Below are positions 1-6,088 of a stretch of DNA of 6,765 bases, piece by piece. Within the stretch, counting starts at the first letter, position 1. Each line of letters starts with the position of its first letter. This DNA is from Chloroflexota bacterium (GTDB lineage: Bacteria; Chloroflexota; UBA11872; VXNJ01): NCBI GenBank assembly GCA_026708165.1, contig JAPOVO010000363.1:1-6765 (forward strand). Direction: 5' to 3'. The notes beneath the pieces were generated by a model. The model was not told where the DNA came from. It worked only from the letters and a program-made list of their open reading frames with translations, and did not search any database. The translations under genes were made by a program, and so were the position numbers.

Positions 1-70
1 CCGCCCTAGCCCGGTTCGCCCCTCGGAAGAAGCCTAAACTCAGGGCTGTTGGGAAGTTTCCTCGCAGACT

Positions 71-74
71 GAGG
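71..74 (+). promoter_or_regulatory. Ribosome binding site of the propeller gene
   Basis: GAGG sits five bases before the ATG at 80 and supports that start. I see no convincing promoter in bases 1-70. Confidence 0.6.
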
Positions 75-79
75 CGCCG

Positions 80-1735
80 ATGAATCTCAAGACCGGAATC
101 ACCGTGGCGTCCGTTTTGGGCGCGTTGGTTCTGATTCCGGTGGTCGTGATCGTGGCTCTGGGCTTCTATGGCGAGTCGATCGGCGGAGGCGGGTCCGCGG
201 GATCGCGGGCGGAGCTGAGCGTCAGTCCGAATCGCGGCGTTCCCGACTCTCACGTTCGGATCGAGGGGCGCAAGTGGCCGCCGAGGGTCGAGGTCGGAGT
301 CAGGCTGGGTCGCGATGGGGCCGCCAGTCTCGAACGGACTACCGAGCTTCCGCTCGCCAGCGTACTCTCGTCCAGAAACGGGACGTTCACCATCGAGCTT
401 GCGCTGCCCGCCTCGTTCGTCTCGCGCAACACCAAGCGGTTGTCCATTCGCGCCGAGGCGGTAGGACGCGACGGGCGTTCGCTGTCGAGCGATCCCGTTG
501 GTTTCACCATCGAGCCTTACCAGAACGCGGTCGAGGTGCAGATCCGCGACGCCGATACCGGGGCGCTGCTGGAAGGGGCGAACGTCCGGCTGAGGGACTC
601 CTTCGGCAGAGAGGTTGAAGTCCGGTCCAGCGACGCGTTCGGGATGGTCCAGTTCGCCGGAATCATGCCCGGCGACGCCGTGATCGAGGCTTCCAAGGTC
701 GACTACCGGCGGGCGCGGATCGACCTTTCCACGCCGAACAGCGGGACCGTCGAGACCGAAGTGTCATTGACCGCCGATCCCGGCAAGCGGCTGCTGCTGC
801 CGTTTAGCGAGACGGTCCCCGACGGCCGGGTGCGGGTCGCCGCGATCGATCGGGCGTCGGGTCTGCGCGCCGACCGCATCTTTGAGGAAGACTTGACCAC
901 GCGTAGAGCGTTCCCCTCGGAGATCAGCTTCTTTCACCTGCTTCCAGTCGCAGACGCGGGCAAAACAGCCCCATCCGGGCCGCCCAGCGTCGAGACGATG
1001 CGAGACTGGGGGCACCGGCTGGCCGCGCGGCTGCCCGCGATTGTGGCGAGGGCGCGGCTGCTGGGCATGTCGGCAAACGGCGACGTGGTGATCGTGGCCG
1101 AAGCGTCCGGCGCCGGGTTTGGCCGGGGCATGGCCCGATGGTTTCTGCTCGACTCCCAGACCGGTCGGGCAAAGACGCGGGGCGAACTTGGGGAGGGCAG
1201 GTTTGTTGGAGGGCTATCCCTGGACCGGAACAGCATCTACGTGGTGGATAACATCGAAAACCGCCTGGAGATGGTGCCGGTCGAACGTGGAGAGGCCGCC
1301 GCGAGCGTAGATCGGATACCCGCAAGGGTCCTGCGGATTTCTCCCGATCCGGCGAGCTCCGCCGTCTATCTCCTGGAGGCCGGGACGGGGAGAGTGTTTC
1401 GCGCCGACCTGGACACTAGCGAGATATCGGGTCCCATCGTGAGCGTGCGCGGCGCGACCTGGCTGTCCACCGACGCGACGGGCAGCCGGCTGTACGTCGT
1501 GGGAAGCCGTTCGAAAACGATGACCGTCGTCAACGATCCCGGGGGCTCACCGTGGGTGGCGACCGTGCCGCTGCCGGCCCCGGTCGGCTGGATTTGGGTG
1601 GACCGGGAAGGACCTTACACGTATGCGGGCGCGAGGTTCGGAGGCGAGGTGCTGGTGCTCAGCTCGGAATCTCTCCAGATCGTCGAGCGGCTCCAGGCGC
1701 CGGACTTGGCCGCGCCAGGCTCCGGAGACAGCTAG
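80..1735 (+). CDS. Membrane-anchored Ig-like / regulatory-like / beta-propeller protein
   Basis: The product is 551 residues. The start is ATG with GAGG five bases upstream (71-74). Residues 9-29 form one hydrophobic helix after Lys4, followed by a Gly/Ser-rich linker (35-42), so most of the protein probably lies outside the cytoplasm. Residues 45-145 resemble an Ig-like/IPT-type domain (SVSPNRGVPDSHVRIEG, closing with DPVGFTI). Residues 150-230 resemble a carboxypeptidase-regulatory-like domain (DADTGALLEGANVRL, then GMVQFAGIMPGDA). Residues 330-545 have repeated short beta strands such as NSIYVVDNIENRL, SRLYVVGSRSKTMTVV and GGEVLVLSSESL, as in YVTN/NHL-like propellers; fewer blades than a full propeller are obvious. 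No catalytic motif is seen, so a binding or scaffolding role is inferred. Its last 47 bases match DNA just upstream of the hydrolase gene at 5240, where a decayed second copy lies. The function is not recognised; the domain calls are from pattern only. Confidence 0.85.
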   Translation: MNLKTGITVASVLGALVLIPVVVIVALGFYGESIGGGGSAGSRAELSVSPNRGVPDSHVRIEGRKWPPRVEVGVRLGRDGAASLERTTELPLASVLSSRNGTFTIELALPASFVSRNTKRLSIRAEAVGRDGRSLSSDPVGFTIEPYQNAVEVQIRDADTGALLEGANVRLRDSFGREVEVRSSDAFGMVQFAGIMPGDAVIEASKVDYRRARIDLSTPNSGTVETEVSLTADPGKRLLLPFSETVPDGRVRVAAIDRASGLRADRIFEEDLTTRRAFPSEISFFHLLPVADAGKTAPSGPPSVETMRDWGHRLAARLPAIVARARLLGMSANGDVVIVAEASGAGFGRGMARWFLLDSQTGRAKTRGELGEGRFVGGLSLDRNSIYVVDNIENRLEMVPVERGEAAASVDRIPARVLRISPDPASSAVYLLEAGTGRVFRADLDTSEISGPIVSVRGATWLSTDATGSRLYVVGSRSKTMTVVNDPGGSPWVATVPLPAPVGWIWVDREGPYTYAGARFGGEVLVLSSESLQIVERLQAPDLAAPGSGDS

Positions 1736-1861
1736 TGACCGGCAAGTCGACAGATCTCCTCAGCGACGCCGACTGACCCAACAACTGCACCGTCAAACTC
1801 TTCCCGATTCATCTCATCGAAAGGGCAGCCACTTTTTATAGAGATTGAGTAGTACTGGAGC
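1689..1861 (+). repeat. Left copy of diverged direct repeat (propeller end / hydrolase start)
   Basis: This segment aligns with 5191-5362 at a constant offset of 3502 up to about 1806, then 3501 after one extra base near 1807. By hand count the first 94 positions match at 71. The whole 172 aligned positions match at about 110, with a conserved stretch at the far end (TTATAGA, then AGTACTG). It begins inside the last codons of the propeller gene and runs into the hydrolase remnant. The copies flank the DUF805/DUF2339 unit. Confidence 0.75.
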
Positions 1862-1862
1862 C
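1735..1862 (+). pseudogene. Decayed 5' end of an isochorismatase-like hydrolase gene
   Basis: A GTG at 1735-1737 overlaps the TAG stop of the propeller gene by one base (TAGTG) and has GGAG at 1724-1727, seven bases before it. From GTG the frame reads MTGKSTDLLSDAD and then TGA at 1774. The intact hydrolase at 5240 begins IDNSIDFLSDADW, and its Trp13 codon TGG aligns with this TGA. After a one-base shift near 1807, the bases equivalent to the hydrolase's IDMQKYC read IEIE, then TAG (1850-1852), then YW. Homology fades after about 1862. Two stops and a frameshift make a functional product unlikely. What remains is the SD, the start and roughly 40 codons. The rest of the gene is missing; the oppositely oriented DUF2339 gene ends 37 bases further on. 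No terminator is evident in 1736-1898. Confidence 0.68.
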
Positions 1863-1898
1863 GTGGTCCACAGTCAGAAGCAGATATCCCTTTAGCGC

Positions 1899-3917
1899 CT
1901 AGTCCAGGAGGAACCCCCGGATAACACGGCTGTAACGTTGGTACAGGAAGCCACCGGCGACCAGTAGAGCGCCCAAGCCGATAAATGCCGCCACGCGGTA
2001 CTCCCGCTCCAGGCTGAAGGCGTCATAGACAAACAGCTTTGCAACCGGGACGGCCAGCAGCCCCAGCCCGCTCAACCGCGACCAGCGCCAGCGGCGGACG
2101 ATACCCAGCACGATCAATACAGCGGCGTATAGCGCCCAAAGCCCGCTCAGGGAGAGGCTCTTTAAGTTGCCGGCCGCGCTACTGCTGCTTGCGGCCAGGT
2201 CGACGGCCATGACCACCTGTACGCTGAGTATCCAAAGGGACAGGACGTTGGCCGCCGCCAGAAAGGCCCTTATGTAACTCTGGTCTTCGGTAGTCCCGTA
2301 GTCCTCCCGCCAGCGCCACCAGGCAGCGGCCGACAGGTAGGCTGCTCCGATGATGAGGAGATACGTTAGGAATCTGAAGTTAGCAATAGGCTGGCCGGAG
2401 TCCTCGTAGCGGTCGAGCGAATCCTCGCCCGACAAGTCGAAGCCGAGGTCGGGCAGCAGCCAGCCAAGCGTGATGACGAAGGCGGCGACCCCAAACCAGC
2501 GCAACTGGCGGGTCCGCAGGACGAATGACAGCCAGATCAGCACCGCTCCTTCCGCCGCCCAGGCCACGCCGATCCAGGGGCCGCCGTCTAGCTGCACCGG
2601 AATGGCGATGGTTAAGAACACAATCGCGATGCCCAAGGCGAACAGGCGAAGGTGTATCTGTTCCCTTCGCCGCATCAAGATTCCGTAGCTCAGCAGTCCG
2701 TAGAACACGGCAAGCAGCAGGGTAAATCCACCCATCCAGTCCCGGAATTCTTCAAAGAGCAGCGCGTAGCTGATGCCGAAGTAGGCCGCCGCGTTCAAAA
2801 CCATCAAGGCGTGATCCAGCGGTCCCGCGGGGCGCCGCCACAGCAAGTGGAACAGAGTGGTCGCCCCAACGAAAATGAGGAAAATGACGGTGATGCCCAC
2901 TTGCGCCAGCAGCAGGCTCGGGTCCAGTTCCTCCATCCAAAACCCGAAGAGAATCAGCGATCCAACCAGTCCCAGCAAAGTAAACCAGCGCCAGTTCCGG
3001 AATGCGGCCAGCGCCAGCACGCCCAGGTCGAGCAGCAGCACATAGACCAACAACACCCACTGCTCGGCCAAGCTACCGGCCAACAAGAGCGGGGCGACGA
3101 ACCCGCCCAAGATGCCCAGCACGGCAACAGCCCGGGACTCGTAGCGCAAAGCCAGGCCGGACGCGGCCAGGGTCACCAGGAGGGACGCCCCAAGGGTCTC
3201 CAAGGCCGACAGCAAGTCGTAAAGGGAGAAAGCGGCAAAGGTGGAGAGATAGAGAATGGCGATACCGCCCCCGGTAACCGCGCGGGCCCAGGCGGCATAG
3301 CGGCGGCTCCAAATCTCGCCGCCGCCGAGCAGGGCCAGGCCCGCCACCAGCCCGAGCACGATCCGGCCCGTCTCATCTATCCAATCGTTGTCGAAGGCGA
3401 GCTTTAGAAAGAAGCCCACGCCGAATATCAGGGCCAGGATGCCGATGCGGGCCAGCCAGTTCCCTCCCAGCCACCACTCCCAATTCCGGCTCACCGGCAA
3501 ATTCTTTTGTGAACCGCCGATTGGCTGGGCGCTCGACGGTACGGAAGCGCCAACACTCGACGGGCGGGGAGTGTCTCCCGATGGGTGCGCTCTCGAGGTC
3601 ACCGTCGACGCGGGGTCCGCTGGTGATCCCGCCGCCGAAGCAACCGCGGCAGAGGGAACCGGCGGAACGTCTTCCAGAGCCTTGATGCGCCGGGACAGCC
3701 CGATAACCTCGGCCTGCAGGTCCAGCACCGCCGCCCGGAGGGCGTCGGGTTCCAAGAGATCAACGGCCCGTTCGGGCGGTGGGGGTTGCTCCGCAGTTTC
3801 CGGACCCGGGGGCAATTCCTCCCCGTCAGCAGCCGCGGTCCGAGCTTGAGAGGCGCCGCAAAACGGGCAAAAGTTGACGCCGGAGGGTATCTCTCTATCG
3901 CAGCTGGAACAGTTCAT
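1899..3917 (-). CDS. DUF2339 polytopic membrane protein with N-terminal zinc ribbon
   Basis: The product is 672 residues. Residues 3-20 hold a zinc ribbon with Cys3, Cys6, Cys17 and Cys20 (CSSC and CPFC pairs). A Pro/Glu-rich linker follows, then a short heptad-like helix at about 58-82 (LRAAVLDLQAEVIGLSRRIKAL) and a low-complexity Ala/Ser/Pro stretch to about 140. The membrane domain opens with the family hallmark WEWWLGGNWLARIGILALIFGVGFFLKLAFDN split over residues 147-177. Hydrophobic helices, a dozen or more, then run almost to the C-terminus. This matches DUF2339 inner-membrane proteins, whose biochemical role is unknown. The ATG at 3917 is chosen because it sits just before the first ribbon cysteine; only a weak GGA lies upstream. 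The DUF805 gene ends 108 bases upstream on the same strand, so the two are probably co-transcribed. No separate promoter is recognised in 3918-4025. The family call is firm; the function is open. Confidence 0.95.
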   Translation of the reverse strand: MNCSSCDREIPSGVNFCPFCGASQARTAAADGEELPPGPETAEQPPPPERAVDLLEPDALRAAVLDLQAEVIGLSRRIKALEDVPPVPSAAVASAAGSPADPASTVTSRAHPSGDTPRPSSVGASVPSSAQPIGGSQKNLPVSRNWEWWLGGNWLARIGILALIFGVGFFLKLAFDNDWIDETGRIVLGLVAGLALLGGGEIWSRRYAAWARAVTGGGIAILYLSTFAAFSLYDLLSALETLGASLLVTLAASGLALRYESRAVAVLGILGGFVAPLLLAGSLAEQWVLLVYVLLLDLGVLALAAFRNWRWFTLLGLVGSLILFGFWMEELDPSLLLAQVGITVIFLIFVGATTLFHLLWRRPAGPLDHALMVLNAAAYFGISYALLFEEFRDWMGGFTLLLAVFYGLLSYGILMRRREQIHLRLFALGIAIVFLTIAIPVQLDGGPWIGVAWAAEGAVLIWLSFVLRTRQLRWFGVAAFVITLGWLLPDLGFDLSGEDSLDRYEDSGQPIANFRFLTYLLIIGAAYLSAAAWWRWREDYGTTEDQSYIRAFLAAANVLSLWILSVQVVMAVDLAASSSSAAGNLKSLSLSGLWALYAAVLIVLGIVRRWRWSRLSGLGLLAVPVAKLFVYDAFSLEREYRVAAFIGLGALLVAGGFLYQRYSRVIRGFLLD

Positions 3918-4025
3918 GGAGCGCTAGTTTCCAGTCACTTAGCCGTCTCCCGGCTTGAAGACCATATCACTAGCGGCGGGCAATCCCCCGCTCGAATGCA
4001 GGACCGGGAGATTCCGGGGCTGTCC

Positions 4026-4715
4026 TCAGACAGCCGTGCCGCACTCGGTGCAGAACCGTGCCTCCGGCTGCAATCGCGTACCGCACTGGGAGCAGAATTG
4101 CCTTTCCTCAGGCGCCGGTTCTGACGGTGTCTCAGGCAGGCCTGAGTCGCGGGGAGCTTCGCTGGAGCTTCCCGTTGGGGGAGTCGGAGTGTAGGAATCA
4201 CCTGGGTCCGGGTAGTGGCCGAATCCACCCGTCCCCTGCTGCTGCAAAGGATCGGGGCCGAATCGGTTGGGTCCCTGGGTGCCGGGCAGTATCAGGAAGA
4301 TTATCAGCACTATCGCCAGCACAAGGCTGACGATTGCGACGATGACGAAGAGCATGCCGAGAAAAATGGCAATCGCTTCCCAGTCACCTTCATCGATAAA
4401 CGAGGGGTCCACAGCACCGAATCCAAATAGCGCAGCGAGGGCGATCGCCAGCGCCAAAAATGTCAATGCTGGAACCACGTAAGCAAGCACCCACCACCCT
4501 GTCCGGTTGGTGTCATGCAACCGTCGCGCAGTCACGGCCAGCGTTGGCAGGAACAGAACCAGCGAATAAATCCACCCGAAAAAGGGGACGAAGTTCAAGA
4601 CAATCTGTGAGACGACGGAAAACAGGGTGAACCACCAGTATTCCGACCGCGGCGCCCGTCCGCTGAAGTTGACGTAGTTGCGGAATACCGAAGAAATCGC
4701 TTCTGCCGGGCTCAT
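4026..4715 (-). CDS. DUF805 membrane protein with C-terminal zinc ribbon
   Basis: The product is 229 residues from the ATG at 4715, which has GGGGGA nine bases upstream. An in-frame ATG at 4814 would add 33 residues unlike the family and has no such site, so it is rejected. Residues 8-30 carry the DUF805 opening (NYVNFSGRAPRSEYWWF), and residues 60-75 carry the TARRLHDTNRTGWW motif. Hydrophobic segments lie near 28-62, 74-100 and 113-144, and the domain ends with GPNRFGPDP. A Pro/Gly/Ser linker (about 159-203) leads to a zinc ribbon with Cys208, Cys211, Cys222 and Cys225. The usual DUF805 domain is about 110-140 residues, so the tail is an accessory module. It lies upstream of DUF2339 on the same strand. 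Both carry one ribbon, suggesting related membrane functions, but DUF805 has no established activity. Confidence 0.94.
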   Translation of the reverse strand: MSPAEAISSVFRNYVNFSGRAPRSEYWWFTLFSVVSQIVLNFVPFFGWIYSLVLFLPTLAVTARRLHDTNRTGWWVLAYVVPALTFLALAIALAALFGFGAVDPSFIDEGDWEAIAIFLGMLFVIVAIVSLVLAIVLIIFLILPGTQGPNRFGPDPLQQQGTGGFGHYPDPGDSYTPTPPTGSSSEAPRDSGLPETPSEPAPEERQFCSQCGTRLQPEARFCTECGTAV

Positions 4716-4724
4716 ACAGACATA

Positions 4725-4730
4725 TCCCCC
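4725..4730 (-). promoter_or_regulatory. Ribosome binding site of the DUF805 gene
   Basis: GGGGGA on the minus strand ends nine bases before the ATG at 4715. It favours that start over the upstream ATG at 4814. Confidence 0.6.
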
Positions 4731-4773
4731 AATCCTGCGTCCGCTATTGTCGCGTCGGTTCCTGACGGCCTCG

Positions 4774-4795
4774 GTCAGCGCCGCGCTCCGCTGAC
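4774..4795. promoter_or_regulatory. Inverted repeat between the divergent genes, possible operator
   Basis: GTCAGCG (4774-4780) and CGCTGAC (4789-4795) are perfect 7-base arms around an 8-base spacer, in the 140-base gap between the divergent DUF805 gene and the 57-codon ORF. A further CTGAC lies at 4762. It could be a regulator site or a leader hairpin. Arms this short arise by chance in GC-rich DNA, and I cannot place a clear promoter beside it. Confidence 0.25.
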
Positions 4796-4843
4796 AACTG
4801 CATGAAACTATCACGCCGAACAGGTCCAGTCAGCATTTGGCGA

Positions 4844-4849
4844 AGGGGG
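4844..4849 (+). promoter_or_regulatory. Ribosome binding site of the 57-codon ORF
   Basis: AGGGGG sits six bases before the ATG at 4856. It is the main argument that this short ORF could be translated. Confidence 0.45.
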
Positions 4850-4855
4850 TAAGCG

Positions 4856-5029
4856 ATGCCAACAAGCACATTTGCCGGAGAGGATCCGAGACTGTTCCTT
4901 GAAGAGCATCTAGGAAACCACCCTAACGTGGCAATCCATAAAGACACGTTCGGCGGTCAGGCCGAGGCCGCCTGCCAGAACGATCACCGGGACGACTTGC
5001 GCAGCGTGTTCGCCTGGATGTTCGACTGA
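4856..5029 (+). CDS. 57-residue hypothetical ORF
   Basis: An ATG at 4856 follows AGGGGG (4844-4849) with a six-base spacer, a good SD. A TAA lies just before it in frame, so the start is forced. The product begins MPTSTFAGEDPRLFLEEHLG and ends LRSVFAWMFD; it is soluble, acidic and His/Asp-rich, with one Cys and no signal peptide. I do not recognise it. Codons up to about residue 29 use many A/T third bases (CCA, ACA, TTT, AGA, CTA, AAA). Later codons are G/C-ending like the neighbouring genes. That contrast, and the abrupt C-terminus, suggest it may be the 3' end of a longer lost gene rather than a native small protein. It is followed directly by the decayed propeller fragment, so the whole of 4856-5236 may be relic DNA. 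Confidence 0.4.
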   Translation: MPTSTFAGEDPRLFLEEHLGNHPNVAIHKDTFGGQAEAACQNDHRDDLRSVFAWMFD

Positions 5030-5110
5030 CGGACATAAAGGGCCGCAGGCGCGTCTCCCGTAATAAACTCAACCGCGACGCTTGGGTAGCAGAAGCAGGC
5101 TTGAGCCAGG

Positions 5111-5236
5111 GTTGATATCAGGCAGCCGGTCAAGACCGTCAAACGACTGCCGGTGTCGCCGTGGAGGATCGCGTCCCGCGAAGGCGCAGCGGCTTCAGGC
5201 GCCGGACCCGGATACGCAAAGCTCCGGAGGTAGCTC
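5111..5236 (+). pseudogene. Decayed 3' end of a second propeller gene
   Basis: The frame starting at 5111 reads VDIRQPVKTVKRLPVSPWRI and then ASREG. This aligns with residues 486-511 of the propeller protein encoded at 80-1735 (NDPGGSPWVATVPLPAPVGW, then IWVDREG), sharing D, V.TV, LP, W.I and REG. From 5193 a different frame reads LQAPD and then SSGGS, matching that protein's C-terminus LQAPD...GSGDS. The nucleotides from 5191 on match 1689 onward at about three in four. The part between, equal to residues 518-536, is shortened and the frame changes. The position equivalent to the propeller stop TAG is TCG (5234-5236). An in-frame TGA at 5102 blocks the 5' side. It is therefore a non-functional relic lying just upstream of the intact hydrolase gene. 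The LQAPD portion is strong; the portion before 5181 rests on weak protein similarity. Confidence 0.6.
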
Positions 5237-5362
5237 GCAATCGATAATTCGATAGATTTTCTCAGCGACGCGGACTGGCCGAACGATTCCTTCGACTTCG
5301 ACCTGCCGTTCGAGGCCGACCGGTCGGCGCTCGTCGTTATAGACATGCAGAAGTACTGCATC
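5191..5362 (+). repeat. Right copy of diverged direct repeat (propeller end / hydrolase start)
   Basis: This is the partner of 1689-1861: about 110 of 172 positions are identical with a single one-base gap, and the first 94 positions (5191-5284) are about 76% identical. Here the hydrolase part is intact and the propeller part is decayed, the reverse of the left copy. The two copies lie in the same orientation, 3.5 kb apart. Confidence 0.75.
5226..5230 (+). promoter_or_regulatory. Shine-Dalgarno site that places the hydrolase start
   Basis: GGAGG aligns exactly with the GGAG at 1724-1727 of the left repeat, where it serves a GTG. Here it lies six bases before GCA (5237), the codon aligned with that GTG, and nine bases before ATC (5240). 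It lies 114 bases from the first in-frame ATG (5345), so it argues for initiation near 5237-5240. Confidence 0.55.
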
Positions 5363-5959
5363 TCTTCGGAAAGCGACCTGGCCCGGAGCATGAAACGCCA
5401 GAACCCGGCATTGTTCGAGCGATATGCGGACCGCGTTTCCAAGGTGATTGAGAACATCGAGATGCTGCTGGAGGCGTTTCGATCGAGGTCGCGTCCGGTG
5501 ATCTTCACGCGCCACGGCAGCCTGCTGCCCGACGGCAGCGACCTGATTCCGCGGCGCCGGAGCCGGGAGTCCGTAGCGCGCGGCGCGTCGGGCGGAGAGT
5601 CGGGACACATGGCCGTCGCCGGCGATGAGGGGCACGGGATCATTCCCCGCCTTCGATCGATGCCCAACGAGCTGGTCCTCGACAAAAACACGGGCAGCGC
5701 ATTCAACTCGACGGGCATCGACTTTCACCTGCGCAATCTGGGCGTAACAACTTTGGTCGTGACGGGGATCGCGACCGACATGTGCGTGATGGTCACGTCG
5801 CTCGACGCCGCCGACCGCGGCTGGAACGTATTCATCGCATCGGACGCCTGCACGACGGTCGATACCGGCAGCCACGAGGCCGCGCTGCTGAATTTCCGCC
5901 GGGTGTTCGGAAAGACGCCACTGACCCGAGAGGTTGTCGAATTGCTCAACGGGGACTAA
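5240..5959 (+). CDS. Isochorismatase-like cysteine hydrolase, non-canonical start
   Basis: With ATC at 5240 as start the product is 239 residues, within the 180-240 usual for the family. The core begins SALVVIDMQKYC. The expected catalytic triad is Asp35 (VVIDMQ), Lys149 (VLDKNTGSAF) and Cys182 (GIATDMCV). The family regions LRNLGVTTLVVTGIATD, SDACTTVD and HEAALLNFRRVFG follow. The fold is shared by RutB-like ureidoacrylate amidases, N-carbamoylsarcosine amidase, nicotinamidases and true isochorismatases. C-N amide hydrolysis is likelier than isochorismate cleavage, but the substrate cannot be read from the sequence. No signal peptide is seen, so it is cytosolic. The first in-frame ATG (5345) is Met36 and would drop Asp35. 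The frame is open from 5234 but holds no ATG, GTG or TTG before 5345, only CTG at 5303. The left repeat has GTG where this gene has GCA (5237). The start is thus uncertain and the gene may be newly impaired, although the coding sequence looks intact. Confidence 0.93.
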   Translation: MDNSIDFLSDADWPNDSFDFDLPFEADRSALVVIDMQKYCISSESDLARSMKRQNPALFERYADRVSKVIENIEMLLEAFRSRSRPVIFTRHGSLLPDGSDLIPRRRSRESVARGASGGESGHMAVAGDEGHGIIPRLRSMPNELVLDKNTGSAFNSTGIDFHLRNLGVTTLVVTGIATDMCVMVTSLDAADRGWNVFIASDACTTVDTGSHEAALLNFRRVFGKTPLTREVVELLNGD

Positions 5960-6040
5960 CCGCCGACACTCCTCCGCCCAGAGAAAGACGAGGAACTGCA
6001 ACTTCACCCGGCGCAACCACCTGCTCCACGCGCCCCGATC

Positions 6041-6072
6041 AAGACTGCCCTTAGCGCCCGCGGGCGAGTCTT
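6041..6072 (+). terminator. Imperfect hairpin downstream of the hydrolase gene
   Basis: AAGACTGCCC (6041-6050) pairs with GGGCGAGTCTT (6062-6072) with one bulged base, and CCCATCCTTTTG follows. A 12-base palindrome, CGCCCGCGGGCG (6055-6066), overlaps it and offers an alternative fold. It is 81 bases past the hydrolase stop, and the T-run is short and displaced, so it is only a weak terminator candidate. Confidence 0.35.
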
Positions 6073-6088
6073 CCCATCCTTTTGCAAA

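Noticed and set aside
924..1325. Minus-strand open frames within the propeller gene
   Set aside because: The translations are Arg/Pro/Ser-rich with no domain, typical of antisense frames in GC-rich coding DNA.
1862..1880. GTGGTCCAC palindrome near 1863 as a terminator for the DUF2339 gene
   Set aside because: The stem is four base pairs with a one-base centre and cannot form a stable loop, and there is no adjacent T-run.
2652..3407. Plus-strand open frame of about 251 codons inside the DUF2339 gene
   Set aside because: Its Gln/Gly-rich product is the antisense shadow of a Leu/Ala-rich membrane protein. The DUF2339 hallmarks on the minus strand are unambiguous.
4716..4814. Longer DUF805 start at the ATG at 4814
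   Set aside because: The extra 33 residues do not resemble the family N-terminus, and the ATG at 4715 has GGGGGA at a suitable spacing.
1862..5190. Insertion sequence or phage element as carrier of the DUF805/DUF2339 block
   Set aside because: There is no transposase, integrase, terminal inverted repeat or short target duplication. The flanking repeats are ordinary coding sequence, so a named mobile element is not supported.
5345..5959. Hydrolase starting at the ATG at 5345
   Set aside because: It would begin just after the catalytic Asp and remove the first core strand (SALVVID). Coding-like sequence and an SD lie further upstream.
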